Part shown: in pieces, positions 1 through 11,512 of the stretch | How the letters are laid out: the number at the start of each line of letters is the position of its first letter | Numbering within the stretch: position 1 is the first letter of the stretch | Assembly (NCBI RefSeq): GCF_964340395.1 | Contig: NC_135568.1 | Span: 19,491,710-19,555,709, forward strand | DNA: 64,000 nt | Origin: Glandiceps talaboti | Lineage: Eukaryota > Hemichordata > Enteropneusta > Spengelidae | Direction: 5' to 3' | Program-made: the position numbers and the translations under genes | Notes under the pieces: model-generated | What the model was told of the DNA's origin: nothing | Databases searched by the model: none | What the model saw: the letters and a program-made list of their open reading frames with translations, nothing else

Positions 1-60
1 CAAGCAGTGATATGTTGTGTGTACCCATTCTTTCATTGGTTATTGTATCTTAATTTTCAG

Positions 61-281
61 GGAGAATGTTCGAAAGAAGCAACAAAAGTTAATTTGTCTT
101 TGGCAGCGTTGGATAACGTTACCTCTGCTCTAGTTGATGGCAAGAATACACATATACCATATCTTGATTCCAAATTGACCAGACTTCTGCAAGATTCTTT
201 AGGTGGTAATGCCAAGAAAGTGATGGTAGCTAATATTGGTCCTGCTAGCTACAACTATGATGAATCTCTGACAACATTGAG
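61..281 (+). CDS. kinesin-2 (KIF3B/KRP95-like) motor-domain exon, copy A
   Basis: Partial coding exon with a polypyrimidine-AG acceptor ending at 60 and a GT donor at 282. It enters in phase 0 and leaves after two bases of an Arg codon. The 73 residues cover helix alpha-4 to alpha-6 of a kinesin head: NLSLAAL, then [20 protein letters not shown], then [25 protein letters not shown] and SYNYDE-LTTLR favour the KIF3B side of heterotrimeric kinesin-2, the plus-end motor of ciliary and vesicle transport. Two positions look wrong for a working motor: the normally invariant Gly of the LGN motif is Asp, and the next motif reads NVTSA instead of NVISA. Copy A also differs from copies B-D at ten bases. 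It may be a pseudogene copy or a divergent paralogue; splice sites and frame are intact. Confidence 0.8.
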
Positions 282-1344
282 GTATGTGATAGTTTTCTAA
301 GATTAATCAGTTGGCTTCTCACCTGGCATGAGGAGAGAGAGGTACACTTCAAGTTAGTCTGGAAGCTAATGTGGTCTTTAACTAAATCATGTAAGGCCAA
401 AGTCTCTTAATCAGCATAATAGGTTCTTCATACACCCTGAACAGTATTGGATCACCCACCTGTTGGTAAACATATTTGTGTCACTGTACATGAAAATACA
501 GTCCAATGATTCAATCAAATTAATTTTTGGGTCCGCACCATAAAATCAACATCCCCAATGTGATGACAGTTCCAACCTTTTACAGTACCAATTATGGCTA
601 AAATCAACTTCTTATCAAGATATACAAATTGATACACATTCAAAAAATGTATGCAAATATGCCTAGCAACAAGACCACGCCCATATATAGCAAAAGCCAA
701 ATGATGACTTATATTGCAATGATAATATCAGGAATGCATACACAAGTGAACAAAAACATTCAAAAATGTATGCAAATATATCTAGCAACATGACCACACC
801 CATAGCAAGAGCCAAATGATCACGTATATTGCAAAGATAGCAACATGGTTGGATAGGCAACTGGATAGACATTCAGCAAAATGAACACCTATTGTTAGCA
901 TTGACTCGCATATGGATAAACATTTTTTTTAAAAAAATTGACAGTTGTGCTACAACACCATTGGCGGTATTTTTGTATTTTAAATGGCTCTGATCAATGC
1001 CACTATGGATTTCAGCCATTATATAAATTTTTGGTTTTATATAATATTGTAATTATTTTAACAATTATCAGTGAATATATTGGTATTGATATATAAAAAA
1101 ATGTAATACTTTAATTCCAGGGAGGACAGTTTATACATCGTATAGCAATTAGCCGATATATATTTTGAAAGTTTGCTTGTTTCAGAACTTTTTCCATTTC
1201 TGTATATCTTTAACTAAATGTTGACCATTCAGTATAGCAGGTAGGTCTGTTATGGTAAAGAAAAACATATTATATAGAATTGACTTGGAGGCCGCTGTCA
1301 CATGTATAGTGATGTCTAATAAATGGATATGTGTTTTTTTACAG

Positions 1345-1429
1345 AGGGTACTGGCATGGTGATATGGCTGTTGAGTTATTTAATGCAGATACTGATAACA
1401 ATTTACAATTACTACCATTTAAACAAGAG
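1345..1429 (+). CDS. KSR/RAF-like kinase-domain exon, copy A
   Basis: An 85-nt exon-like segment between a T-rich ACAG acceptor (1341-1344) and a GT donor (1430). After one base of a split codon it encodes 28 residues starting GYWHGDMAVELFNADT and ending PFKQE. The pattern [GK]xWHG[DE]VA[VI], a short variable stretch, then FK.E is the beta-2/beta-3 part of RAF and KSR kinase domains, normally just after the glycine-rich loop. The position of the ATP-binding lysine (VAVK in RAF, Arg in vertebrate KSR) is Glu here. That fits a pseudokinase or a dead copy. No other kinase exon was found in the window. The call rests on 28 residues, so RAF versus KSR is not settled. Confidence 0.6.
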
Positions 1430-1860
1430 GTGGGTGTACATTTGCTATTATTTTGTACATCATCTTGTTTTATTGTTAATATTGGTAACATCTAAGATAT
1501 TGGGATGACCTTTGTCCAGTCAACATTTTATAATGTACATTTTATTGAAGGAATGGTTGGTGGGGGGTGGGGGGGTGGGTGGGTAAGTGCAGTGTTCACA
1601 CACAGCTAATCTGATGCTTCAAGCCCAGTGTAAAAGCTGTTGTTGAGCTCTACTGGTGGAGTGGCTATTATTAGTTATTTTTCCTGCTCAGTGTGACAAG
1701 GGGAAACTTTTAAAGTCTTAGTTTTTTAGTCCAAGCTTCCCTTACACCATTGATACATTGAAATAAAATAATTGATTCACATCTTATATCCCAAATGACA
1801 CAAGCAGTGATATGTTGTGTGTACCCATTCTTTCATTGGTTATTGTATCTTAATTTTCAG

Positions 1861-2081
1861 GGAGAATGTTCGAAAGAAGCAACGCAAATTAATTTGTCTT
1901 TGGCAGCGTTGGATAATGTTACCTCTGCTCCAGTTGATGGCAAGAGTACACACATTCCATATCGTGATTCCAAATTGACCAGACTTTTGCAAGATTCTTT
2001 AGGTGGTAATGCCAAGAAAGTGATGGTAGCTAATATTGGTCCTGCTAGCTACAACTATGATGAATCTCTGACAACATTGAG
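1861..2081 (+). CDS. kinesin-2 motor-domain exon, copy B
   Basis: Same exon as copy A, 1,800 bp downstream, with intact AG acceptor, GT donor and frame. It reads [19 protein letters not shown], then [20 protein letters not shown]. The Arg of PYRDSKLTR, conserved in kinesins, is present here but is Leu in copy A. Conversely this copy has Pro where copy A keeps the usual Leu of ISAL. The Asp-for-Gly change in the LGN motif is shared by all four copies, so it predates the amplification. Confidence 0.8.
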
Positions 2082-3142
2082 GTATGTGATAGTTTTCTAA
2101 GATTAATCAGTTGGCTTCTCACCTGGCATGAGGAGAGAGAGGTACACTTCAAGTTAGTCTGGAAGCTAATGTGGTCTTTAACTAAATCATGTCTGGCCAA
2201 AGTCTCTCAATCAGCATAATAGGTTCTTCATACACCCTGAACAGTATTGGATCACCCACCTGTTGGTAAACATATTTGTGTCACTGTACATGAAAATACA
2301 GTCCAATGATTCAATCAAATTAATTTTTGGGTCCACACCATAAAATCAACATCCCCAATGTGATGACAGTTCCAACCTTTTACAGTACCAATTATGGCTA
2401 AAATCAACTTCTTATCAAGATATACAAATTGATACACATTCAAAAAATGTATGCAAATATGCCTAGCAACAAGACCACGCCCATATATAGCAAAAGCCAA
2501 ATGATGACTTATATTGCAATGATAATATCAGGAATGCATACACAAGTGAACAAAAACATTCAAAAATGTATGCAAATATATCTAGCAACATGACCACACC
2601 CATAGCAAGAGCCAAATGATCACGTATATTGCAAAGATAGCAACATGGTTGGATAGGCAACTGGATAGACATTCAGCAAATGAACACCTATTGTTAGCAT
2701 TGACTCGCATATGGATAAACATTTTTTTTTTAAATTGACAGTTGTGCTACAACACCATTGGCGGTATTTTTTGTATTTTAAATGGCTCTGATCAATGCCA
2801 CTATGGATTTCAGCCGTTATATAAATTTTTGGTTTTATATAATATTGTAATTATTTTAACAATTATCAGTGAATATATTGGTATTGATATATAAAAAAAT
2901 GTAATACTTTAATTCCAGGGAGGACAGTTTATACATCGTATAGCAATTAGCCGATATATATTTTGAAAGTTTGCTTGTTTCAGAACTTTTTCCATTTCTG
3001 TATATCTTTAACTAAATGTTGACCATTCAGTATAGCAGGTAGGTCTGTTATGGTAAAGAAAAACATATTATATAGAATTGACTTGGAGGCCGCTGTCACA
3101 TGTATAGTGATGTCTAATAAATGGATATGTGTTTTTTTACAG

Positions 3143-3227
3143 AGGGTACTGGCATGGTGATATGGCTGTTGAGTTATTTAATGCAGATACTGATAACAAT
3201 TTACAATTACTACCATTTAAACAAGAG
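3143..3227 (+). CDS. KSR/RAF-like kinase-domain exon, copy B
   Basis: The 28 encoded residues and the splice borders are the same as in copy A (WHGDMAVE to PFKQE). The next exon in line downstream is kinesin copy C, not another kinase exon, so a read-through transcript of the array would alternate kinase and kinesin exons. Confidence 0.6.
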
Positions 3228-3673
3228 GTGGGTGTACATTTGCTATTATTTTGTACATCATCTTGTTTTATTGTTAATATTGGTAACATCTAAGATATTG
3301 GGATGACCTTTGTCCAGTCAACATTTTATAATGTACATTTTATTGAAGGAATGGTTGGTGTGTGTGTGTGTGGGGGGTGGGGGGGGGGGGGGTTGGTAAG
3401 TGCAGTGTTCACACACAGCTAATCTGATGCTTCAAGCCCAGTGTAAAAGCTGTTGTTGAGCTCTACTGGTGGAGTGGCTATTATTAGTTATTTTTCCTGC
3501 TCAGTGTGACAAGGGGAAACTTTTAAAGTCTTAGTTTTTTAGTCCAAGCTTCCCTTACACCATTGATACATTGAAATAAAATAATTGATTCACATCTTAT
3601 ATCCCAAATGACACAAGCAGTGATATGTTGTGTGTACCCATTCTTTCATTGGTTATTGTATCTTAATTTTCAG

Positions 3674-3894
3674 GGAGAATGTTCGAAAGAAGCAACGCAA
3701 ATTAATTTGTCTTTGGCAGCGTTGGATAATGTTACCTCTGCTCCAGTTGATGGCAAGAGTACACACATTCCATATCGTGATTCCAAATTGACCAGACTTT
3801 TGCAAGATTCTTTAGGTGGTAATGCCAAGAAAGTGATGGTAGCTAATATTGGTCCTACTAGCTACAACTATGATGAATCTCTGACAACATTGAG
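3674..3894 (+). CDS. kinesin-2 motor-domain exon, copy C
   Basis: Identical in protein to copy B except IGPTSYN in place of IGPASYN, a change in a highly conserved kinesin stretch. Splice sites and frame are intact. Confidence 0.8.
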
Positions 3895-4916
3895 GTATGT
3901 GATAGTTTTCTAAGATTAATCAGTTGGCTTCTCACCTGGCATGAGGAGAGAGAGGTACACTTCAAGTTAGTCTGGAAGCTAATGTGGTCTTTAACTAAAT
4001 CATGTCTGGCCAAAGTCTCTCAATCAGCATAATAGGTTCTTCATACACCCTGAACAGTATTGGATCACCCACCTGTTGGTAAACATATTTGTGTCACTGT
4101 ACATGAAAATACAGTCCAATGATTCAATCAAATTAATTTTGGGGTCCGCACCATAAAATCAACATCCCCAATGTGATGACAGTTCCAACCTTTTACAGTA
4201 CCAATTATGGCTAAAATCAACTTCTTATCAAGATATACAAATTGATACACATTCAAAAAATGTATGCAAATATGCCTAGCAACAAGACCACGCCCATATA
4301 TAGCAAAAGCCAAATGATGACTTATATTGCAATGATAATATCAGGAATGCATACACAAGTGAACAAAAACATTCAAAAATGTATGCAAATATATCTAGCA
4401 ACATGACCACACCCATAGCAAGAGCCAAATGATCACGTATATTGCAAAGATAGCAACATGGTTGGATAGGCAACTGGATAGACATTCAGCAAATGAACAC
4501 CTATTGTTAGCATTGACTCGCATATGGATAAACATTTTTTTTTTTAAATTGACAGTTGTGCTACAACACCATTGGCGGTATTTTTAGCCGTTATATAAAT
4601 TTTTGGTTTTATATAATATTGTAATTATTTTAACAATTATCAGTGAATATATTGGTATTGATATATAAAAAAATGTAATACTTTAATTCCAGGGAGGACA
4701 GTTTATACATCGTATAGCAATTAGCCGATATATATTTTGAAAGTTTGCTTGTTTCAGAACTTTTTCCATTTCTGTATATCTTTAACTAAATGTTGACCAT
4801 TCAGTATAGCAGGTAGGTCTGTTATGGTAAAGAAAAACATATTATATAGAATTGACTTGGAGGCCGCTGTCACATGTATAGTGATGTCTAATAAATGGAT
4901 ATGTGTTTTTTTACAG

Positions 4917-5001
4917 AGGGTACTGGCATGGTGATATGGCTGTTGAGTTATTTAATGCAGATACTGATAACAATTTACAATTACTACCATTTAAACAAGA
5001 G
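4917..5001 (+). CDS. KSR/RAF-like kinase-domain exon, copy C
   Basis: Third copy of the 85-nt exon, with the same encoded residues as copies A and B. It is the last kinase-like exon seen; the fourth unit is cut off before this position. Confidence 0.6.
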
Positions 5002-5426
5002 GTGGGTGTACATTTGCTATTATTTTGTACATCATCTTGTTTTATTGTTAATATTGGTAACATCTAAGATATTGAGATGACCTTTGTCCAGTCAACATTT
5101 TATAATGTACATTTTATTGAAGGAATGGTTGGTGGGGGGGGGGGGGGGGTAAGTGCAGTGTTCACACACAGCTAATCTGATGCTTCAAGCCCAGTGTAAA
5201 AGCTGTTGTTGAGCTCTACTGGTGGAGTGGCTATTATTAGTTATTTTTCCTGCTCAGTGTGACAAGGGGAAACTTTTAAAGTCTTAGTTTTTTAGTCCAA
5301 GCCTCCCTTACACCATTGATACATTGAAATAAAATAATTGATTCACATCTTATATCCCAAATGACACAAGCAGTGATATGTTGTGTGTACCCATTCTTTC
5401 ATTGGTTATTGTATCTTAATTTTCAG

Positions 5427-5647
5427 GGAGAATGTTCGAAAGAAGCAACGCAAATTAATTTGTCTTTGGCAGCGTTGGATAATGTTACCTCTGCTCCAGT
5501 TGATGGCAAGAGTACACACATTCCATATCGTGATTCCAAATTGACCAGACTTTTGCAAGATTCTTTAGGTGGTAATGCCAAGAAAGTGATGGTAGCTAAT
5601 ATTGGTCCTGCTAGCTACAACTATGATGAATCTCTGACAACATTGAG
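5427..5647 (+). CDS. kinesin-2 motor-domain exon, copy D (last in array)
   Basis: Same protein as copy B, with intact splice sites. It lies in the truncated fourth unit and is the copy nearest the downstream kinesin exon at 9117. Its phase (ending AG of an Arg codon) matches that exon's first base, so it is the natural splicing partner across a ~3.5 kb intron. Just downstream, copy D shares the 'gtaaggcc' variant with copy A, whereas copies B and C have 'gtctggcc'. Confidence 0.82.
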
Positions 5648-5780
5648 GTATGTGATAGTTTTCTAAGATTAATCAGTTGGCTTCTCACCTGGCATGAGGA
5701 GAGAGAGGTACACTTCAAGTTAGTCTGGAAGCTAATTTGGTCTTTAACTAAATCATGTAAGGCCAAAGTCTCTTAATCAT

Positions 5781-6835
5781 CACAAAAGCTTCTTCATCCA
5801 ATCAGTGAACCCCAGCTGCTGTAGTGATGTAAACAGTGTATAAGAGGCTGTGTCATTTTTTCTTCCGTAAGAAAGAGATATATTTATGGGTGGATGTCTG
5901 TGTGTCTGTATGTATGTGTGTGTGTCTGTCTGTGTCATCGCTTTCTCCATAACGGCTTGCTCAAATCAAACAAAATTTTCAAGACGTATTCCACAGGGTA
6001 ATGGCACGCATCAAATTCATTATAACTTGGTACACACATTTGCGATACCAAAGCGCACCTGTCCTGAAAATATTACTAATGTAACTTTTAGTTTTAATAA
6101 GATAGTGGCATATTTTCGGTACATTGTACACGCGATCGTCATGGACATTAAAGGATCTGTGTCATCGTTTTCTCCGTAACAGCTTGCTCAATACGAACGA
6201 AATAGTGAAGACGTATTCTGTAGGGTAATGGCAAGACTTGATTAGGTTTTGGTAAACATCCCAAGAATATTAATGAGCACTTTACGTAATTAATGATTTT
6301 CAGCAATTAGGCTATATCTCAAGAATGCACACTTCAAATTCATTATAACTTGGTACACACATTTGCGATACCAAAGCACACCTGTCCTGAAAATATTATT
6401 AATGTAGCTTTTAGTTTTAATAAGTTACTGGCATATTTTCGATTGGTCACAAAAAAGAAAAAAAATAGTTTCTCGTCAGGCAATGTCTAAAGTGGTGCGA
6501 TTTTATCACCATTTTGTAAAACATGACTGGCTCAATTCAAACGACATTTATTGCATGTGTTTTGTAGGGTAGTGACAAAGTAAACATCCCAAGAATATTA
6601 ACGAGAAATTACATAATTAATGGTTTTCAGTAATTAGGCTATATCTCAAGAATGCACACTTCAAATCCAATATAATTTGATACATGCATTTGCAATACCA
6701 AAGCACACTTGTCCTGAAAATATTATTGATGTAGCTTTTAGTTTTAATAAATTATTGGCATATTTTTGTAGGCCACTAAAAAGGAAAAAATAGTTTCTCG
6801 TCAGGAAATGTTGTCTAAAGTGGTACGACGATGTG
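5781..6835 (+). repeat. three diverged copies of a ~0.3 kb module with a GTCT-rich head
   Basis: After a short TG/GTCT tract (5890-5935), a module repeats at about 5935-6130, 6165-6440 and 6480-6780. Each starts near 'tccgtaac(g)gcttgctcaa' or a relative and contains 'acttcaaattcattataac', 'ttggtacacacatttgcgat' and 'cacctgtcctgaaaatatta'. A phrase with 'atctcaagaatgcacacttc' is in the second and third copies only. No coding potential is seen. This is probably an old nonautonomous repeat; 5781-5885 holds nothing recognisable. Confidence 0.75.
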
Positions 6836-9116
6836 CTTATTATTTTTTTTATACATTCTCAACAAATGTCACAGTACATGTTGTGGTTGGCCAGGAGATC
6901 ACTAACTGCAATGGGCAAATAGCAATCAATGAGAAAAAATAACTTATTACATATGTTCTGTTGTATTCCAACAATTGTCTGTAGGAACAACAATTTCAAA
7001 ACTTTGCCCTTACGGAAGACATTCAGTTTACATCTGGTAAAGAAACGTAATTTCTTTGTTTTAGTTTAAACCCCCCCCCCCCCCCCTAAAAACGAAATGT
7101 CCTAATGCGAAATGGGAAAATGAATGACCTGTTCTACATATATATCATAGTACATGTATGTTTATATCATATACCATGATATCGATAAACACAACAAACT
7201 CTAATTGCAATTCAAATTATAAAACATTTGCTGTCTCTGCAAAACATAGCTTCAACTGGTAATTGTATTTACCAGTTCTCATGCTCTTTAGCCTTCAAGT
7301 TGTTTCTGTCGATTCGTTTTTATTTAGACATATCCGTAATTTATACACATCAAGTTGATTTTGACTTGTTGCACTATCACAGTGGTAAACACGTTGACGA
7401 TGGCCACGGCTTTCACAGTCATGCATGTTTCAACTATCACTCAAAAACTTCTACAAATCTGTTTGGAATTACTAAACTATTGCTGAATAATTATTTCTGG
7501 CGATCAAACCTTTTGATTTTCACGTTAATAGAATAGGATTGAGTCAACATCAGTCGAATGATCAACTTGTTGTGAATGCTGAAATAAACATTCGCAATAC
7601 CTGCTATCTACGACAATATAGTCCAAGTTTAGAGGTCATGTCAAACATGTGACATCTCATCGGTAATTTCTAGATTTACATTTAATATTAGTTTCACGTT
7701 ATACCCCAACATGGCGAAACTTAGAATCTTCGCGTAGGTGGATTTTGGCAACATCCTCTCCACATAGTCAATTCAAATCAATTATCGTGAAGGTCCTTTA
7801 AAAGTTGCCACTACGATCGAATGATCAGCTTATCACTACCCACTTTGTTGACTTTCGGTGACAAGATCACATGTCATTACCTACATAGTACTGGAGTGCA
7901 GTATTGTAATATATTTGTGTATGATGAATTTCTTCATGTCTAAACAGCTAACCCATCTAGAATTTGGCATTAGGTAATCCTAAAACGTAAAGCTTTGTCG
8001 GTGGTTTCAAAAACTGAGAGTTGCAGGTACAAGTAAATGAGGTGATGTCTACATTAAGTGTAGGGCCTTGCTTGGGCTGTAACCTTATCTTCCCAGTCAC
8101 AAGAAATTGGTTGACATGTGCATTCGTCACGTACCATCAATTATAGTTGTGATGTGACCCAACAAACAGAGAAAAAGTCTTTTGAATTCAAGAACTTCTG
8201 CTTTATAGGTGTTGGTGAATAATAAAACCATGTTTTCGCAGCCATCAAGTGGTTGTTTTTGTCATTCATTTATTGTACATCACTCCCTGGCTAGGTGGAA
8301 TACTTGGCCATGTGGATATTTTCTATGCATCTCTACACAATGCTGACAAAGTTCTGACTGTCATTTTTTCAAGACAAGAAAAATAGCATTGCTTCTTTTG
8401 ATTCCATTTTTGAAGTGTAAATCCTTATAGTGATTTCGATGCACACAAAATAAAATGAACCCTTACCCCTCCCCCTCTAAATGAAGGAATTATGTTTGCC
8501 GTGTGTCAGTTTTTAAATGACATATGGCCCCCTTAAAGTAGCCTGCTGAGCTGACAAATATACCATAGTTAGATATTACATAGCTGCCCCAATAAACATT
8601 ATCTTTATGAGGGACTGTGGTATATTGGTTTGAATTTGGTGATTGATTAACAACGACATGATGTTAATGACACTGTGGGTGGTTGTGGATGAATTTTAAA
8701 TTGCATCTCATGAATCTCACTACTTCTAGAGTAACGACTTTGACTAAACTGTGAGTGGATATGTAAATGGTAATGATTCTGTATAGGAACTAGACTATGT
8801 GAGTGGAGGTATAAATCATAACAATAATGTATAGGTACTAGACAACACTTCAGTATAATTGCATAAAATGTACCAGTAGACGTTAACTGGTTACAGTACT
8901 TCAAGTGGAATTAAAGGGATGTAGGTTTGATAACTTTGATTGGGTAACACACTCACACAATTAACTTGCCAATGCCATGATACACTAAGCGATCCTATCT
9001 CTTAGCTAGCTTTCCTATCCTGTGAAGTGTTAGAGTCCTTAATACCCATCATTAGATTTATCTTGAATGCAAAGATATCAATTCAACTAGCTATCATTTC
9101 TTGTCTGTTTCTATAG
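6836..9116. other. noncoding stretch (kinesin intron), no gene seen
   Basis: A 16-base C run lies at 7071-7086. Short open frames here have no family resemblance, codon signal or splice context that I can support. It probably forms most of the intron between kinesin exon copy D and the exon at 9117. Confidence 0.5.
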
Positions 9117-9298
9117 ATATAATGCCGATTATAGTACCAAAAACATGAAGAATAAACCAAAGATTAACGAGGATCCAAAGGATGCTTTACTTCAAGAATT
9201 CCAAGATGAGATTGTAAGACCAAAATCACAGCTGGATAAGAAGGGACTCGGAAGTTGTCAGAGGAAATTAAAGATGAGACAAAGAAGCATGACTTCAG
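9117..9298 (+). CDS. kinesin-2 exon: end of motor, neck linker and start of neck coil
   Basis: Acceptor 'ctatag' ends at 9116 and donor GT begins at 9299. The first base completes the Arg codon left by the motor exon. The text [20 protein letters not shown] is the neck linker and neck of kinesin-2 (usually [22 protein letters not shown]), followed by a [12 protein letters not shown] coil start. Upstream of it, the universal RYANRAKNIKN is [13 protein letters not shown], two residues longer and altered. Past LDKKG the frame reads through unremarkable residues; the +1 frame there ([14 protein letters not shown]) looks more coil-like, so a small frameshift near 9245 is possible. The Asp-for-Gly change in the motor exon adds to the impression of decay, but the exon has no stop. 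Confidence 0.75.
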
Positions 9299-11334
9299 GT
9301 ATATGTATGTGTCTGCCAGCCAGTCGGGCTGCATGTGTGTCTGCATGTCTTTCTCTCTGTACTCAGTTATTTTTACAACATTTGTATTGTTGCTATGCCT
9401 AATTCAAATTTATGTGATATTTTCTTAGCTCACTTTCATTAGCATTGAAGCAAATGCACTGATGTGTTTATGCTAACACGTCAGCTCATAGGGTACATAT
9501 GAAACTACTATTTTACAGAGTGTTTCGGATTTTTATCTCCAAATGTTGGACTACAGTATTATCAATATACAGGAAAGAAATTGGTCACTTTATTTTTGAA
9601 ATAGTTGTATATTAAGGAATGTTGGTTTGACACAAATTGGGAAGTGTCTGACTCAAGACACTGACCTGACACTGATTGAAAATTAGCCCTTTATGAAGCT
9701 CAGTTGAAAGCAGTACACCTACCTTGGCGTTATTTGGCTTACGTCACTATGGTCATTGTTATTAGGATCGTATTCAATATCCACAGTGGGTTGAAATTGG
9801 CCATATTAATTTACCAATAGTTGTTTTTGTTTATTGTTTACGTTCTTTCTTTACAAAAATTAATTTAAGGTTCAGCAGTGCTATAGGCATTGCTATGTGT
9901 GTGTGTGTGTATGTGTGTGTGTGTGAGAGAGAGAGAAAAACTTAGTCAAAAACTGCCAGACTAATTAATAAGGTAGTCAGTCAGTACAGTTAAAATCAGA
10001 GAATTATAGTTGTCTGAGAGTAATGGTGGTTTATTAAAATCAACAAAAGTACAAGTTAAAGTTGATTTAGAAAATAAACACAAGATTTTCAAATCATCAC
10101 TTCATTGAATGACACCTTGTAGGAAAGAGATACTATAAAGAGCAAAAATGGGCTAACAAAAAAACTATTTAAACAAAAACAACTATTTATAAATAAATAT
10201 GTCTAATTTCAACCCACTGTGATTCATCTGTAAAGTGTCAAACAATTTCATCCATCCTGCTAACCTATCTACAGTGGGCCACAGTAAAAGACTCAACAAA
10301 CACTTTTGATTTGTACTATTTCACTTGAATGTATATTCTAAACTTGAGACTTAACCGTACTTTACCATTGAGGATTCCTAAAACTTGCGATAGTTTGTGA
10401 TGTCATTATCTACCATGTTGGAAAATACATGCATTTGACAGTTACTAGAAATTCAATATTTATGATGTCAAACTACTAACTAAAGGTGTTTTCAGGGTAA
10501 AATTGAACATAAAACTGATGATCACACAAAATATTGTGACCACTTCATCAAAAGGTATAGTAGTGTGATACTCTTTTGATGACAATGAAGAGTACACATG
10601 GAAAATGCAGGCAGCGTGCAGTATAGTGTTAAATCCCACTCGTTCTTGTCTTTATCTTTGTAAATAGTGGAGTATTTGTCATATTGTAATTAATGGTCAT
10701 CATCTTTTCACATGGATTTTGTAGAGCATTGTCCAATGTCAACTTGTAACAGGAAATGCTTCTTTAAGAGGCTGAAATCTTGTATAGCTTATACAAAATT
10801 ATCCTTGATTGGAAGCAAAAGTGTCTTATTTGTCTATCTGTCTGCCCATCTTTGAGAGACTTAAAGTCAAAAACCACAGACAACATTATTTTGATATTTG
10901 GTTGGGATGTTGATTTCAGTCTCTAGTTAGGATAGTGGTCAAGAAAAACATTAAACATGTCTACCTAGGAGCAAAACACACCCATAGCAGCAGCCAAATT
11001 GTGTTGTATATAGCAAATGTAACAACAGGAATGGGTACACAAATGAATAAACTTTAGCAAAAAAGTATGAAAATATGCCAAGTAACACAACCCCCACCAA
11101 CAGCAACATTCGGATGCATGTATAACATAAAAATGATAATTCATTTCTTTAAAAGAAAGTGTACTACCGTGTGTGTGTCTCAGTGCTCTTTTTAATACTC
11201 AAAAAGGTAGAAAATGGATAACATGACAACAAAGTTAGTTAGAAAGATAAAATAAACAATACGAAGTAAACAGAGCTAAAACAACGGTGATAACATAAAA
11301 TTATGATTAGCCTGTTCAGACTACGAATTTTGTG
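9299..11334. other. noncoding stretch with microsatellite and old repeat remnants
   Basis: Contains a TG then GA microsatellite (about 9895-9937). At 10960-11110 are remnants of the dispersed 'tagcaaca...cccatagca' family. No later kinesin coil exon was recognised. Confidence 0.5.
10950..11110 (+). repeat. dispersed 'tagcaaca / cccatagcaacagcc' repeat, degraded copy
   Basis: Contains 'cacacccatagcagcagcca' and 'atgccaagtaacacaaccc', related to better copies at 640-860 (and each 1.8 kb unit), 12290-12530 and 37840-38000. The reverse complement occurs near 41370-41465 and 43320-43380. No coding potential. Confidence 0.6.
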
Positions 11335-11512
11335 TAGGGCCAGGCCATGGCCAGGTCCTGGTCTGGGACAAAAAAACAGGTGTGAACGGTTTAGCCAGGG
11401 CCTGGCCCGGACAAGATTTGGTCCCAGACGAGAAGGTGGTTCAGGCCCTGGCCTGGGCCGGGCCTGGTCTTGTCCCAGAGCAAAAACGTCCGTGTGAATG
11501 CAGACCTTGTCC
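11335..11512. repeat. GC-rich block of CCAGGCC/GGCCTGG palindromes
   Basis: A sharp GC-rich island in AT-rich surroundings. It has repeated 'gggccaggcc', 'ggccaggtcc', 'gcctggcc' and 'cttgtcccag' words, and two 'gtgtgaa' phrases. Related words ('gaacgcagacc', 'gaccaggccgtggcaaggtt', 'gtgaacacc') recur at 11708-11800, so this may be the remains of one ~0.5 kb nonautonomous element. The open frame across it is a by-product of base composition. Confidence 0.55.

Larger units (their letters stand above)
1..5780 (+). repeat. ~1.8 kb tandem array, three full units and one partial, carrying two exon types
   Basis: Unit boundaries repeat at about 1, 1801, 3614 and 5367, so units are about 1800, 1813 and 1753 bp. 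The fourth stops matching near 5780. Introns are almost identical between copies. Visible differences are a G-rich tract that varies in each unit (about 1560-1582, 3354-3394, 5132-5150), a ~55-bp deletion in unit 3 near 4580, and scattered single bases. Each full unit holds a 221-nt kinesin motor exon and an 85-nt KSR/RAF-like exon. The window begins inside the array, so more copies may lie upstream. Near-identical introns suggest recent unequal exchange, or assembly expansion of a real array. Confidence 0.93.

Noticed and set aside
1119-1250. An additional exon upstream of the kinase-like exon (after 'ttaattccag')
   Set aside because: All three frames hit stops before any plausible donor, and no motif is visible.
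11303-11497. Open frame rich in Arg/Gly/Pro
   Set aside because: Produced by the GC-rich palindromic block.
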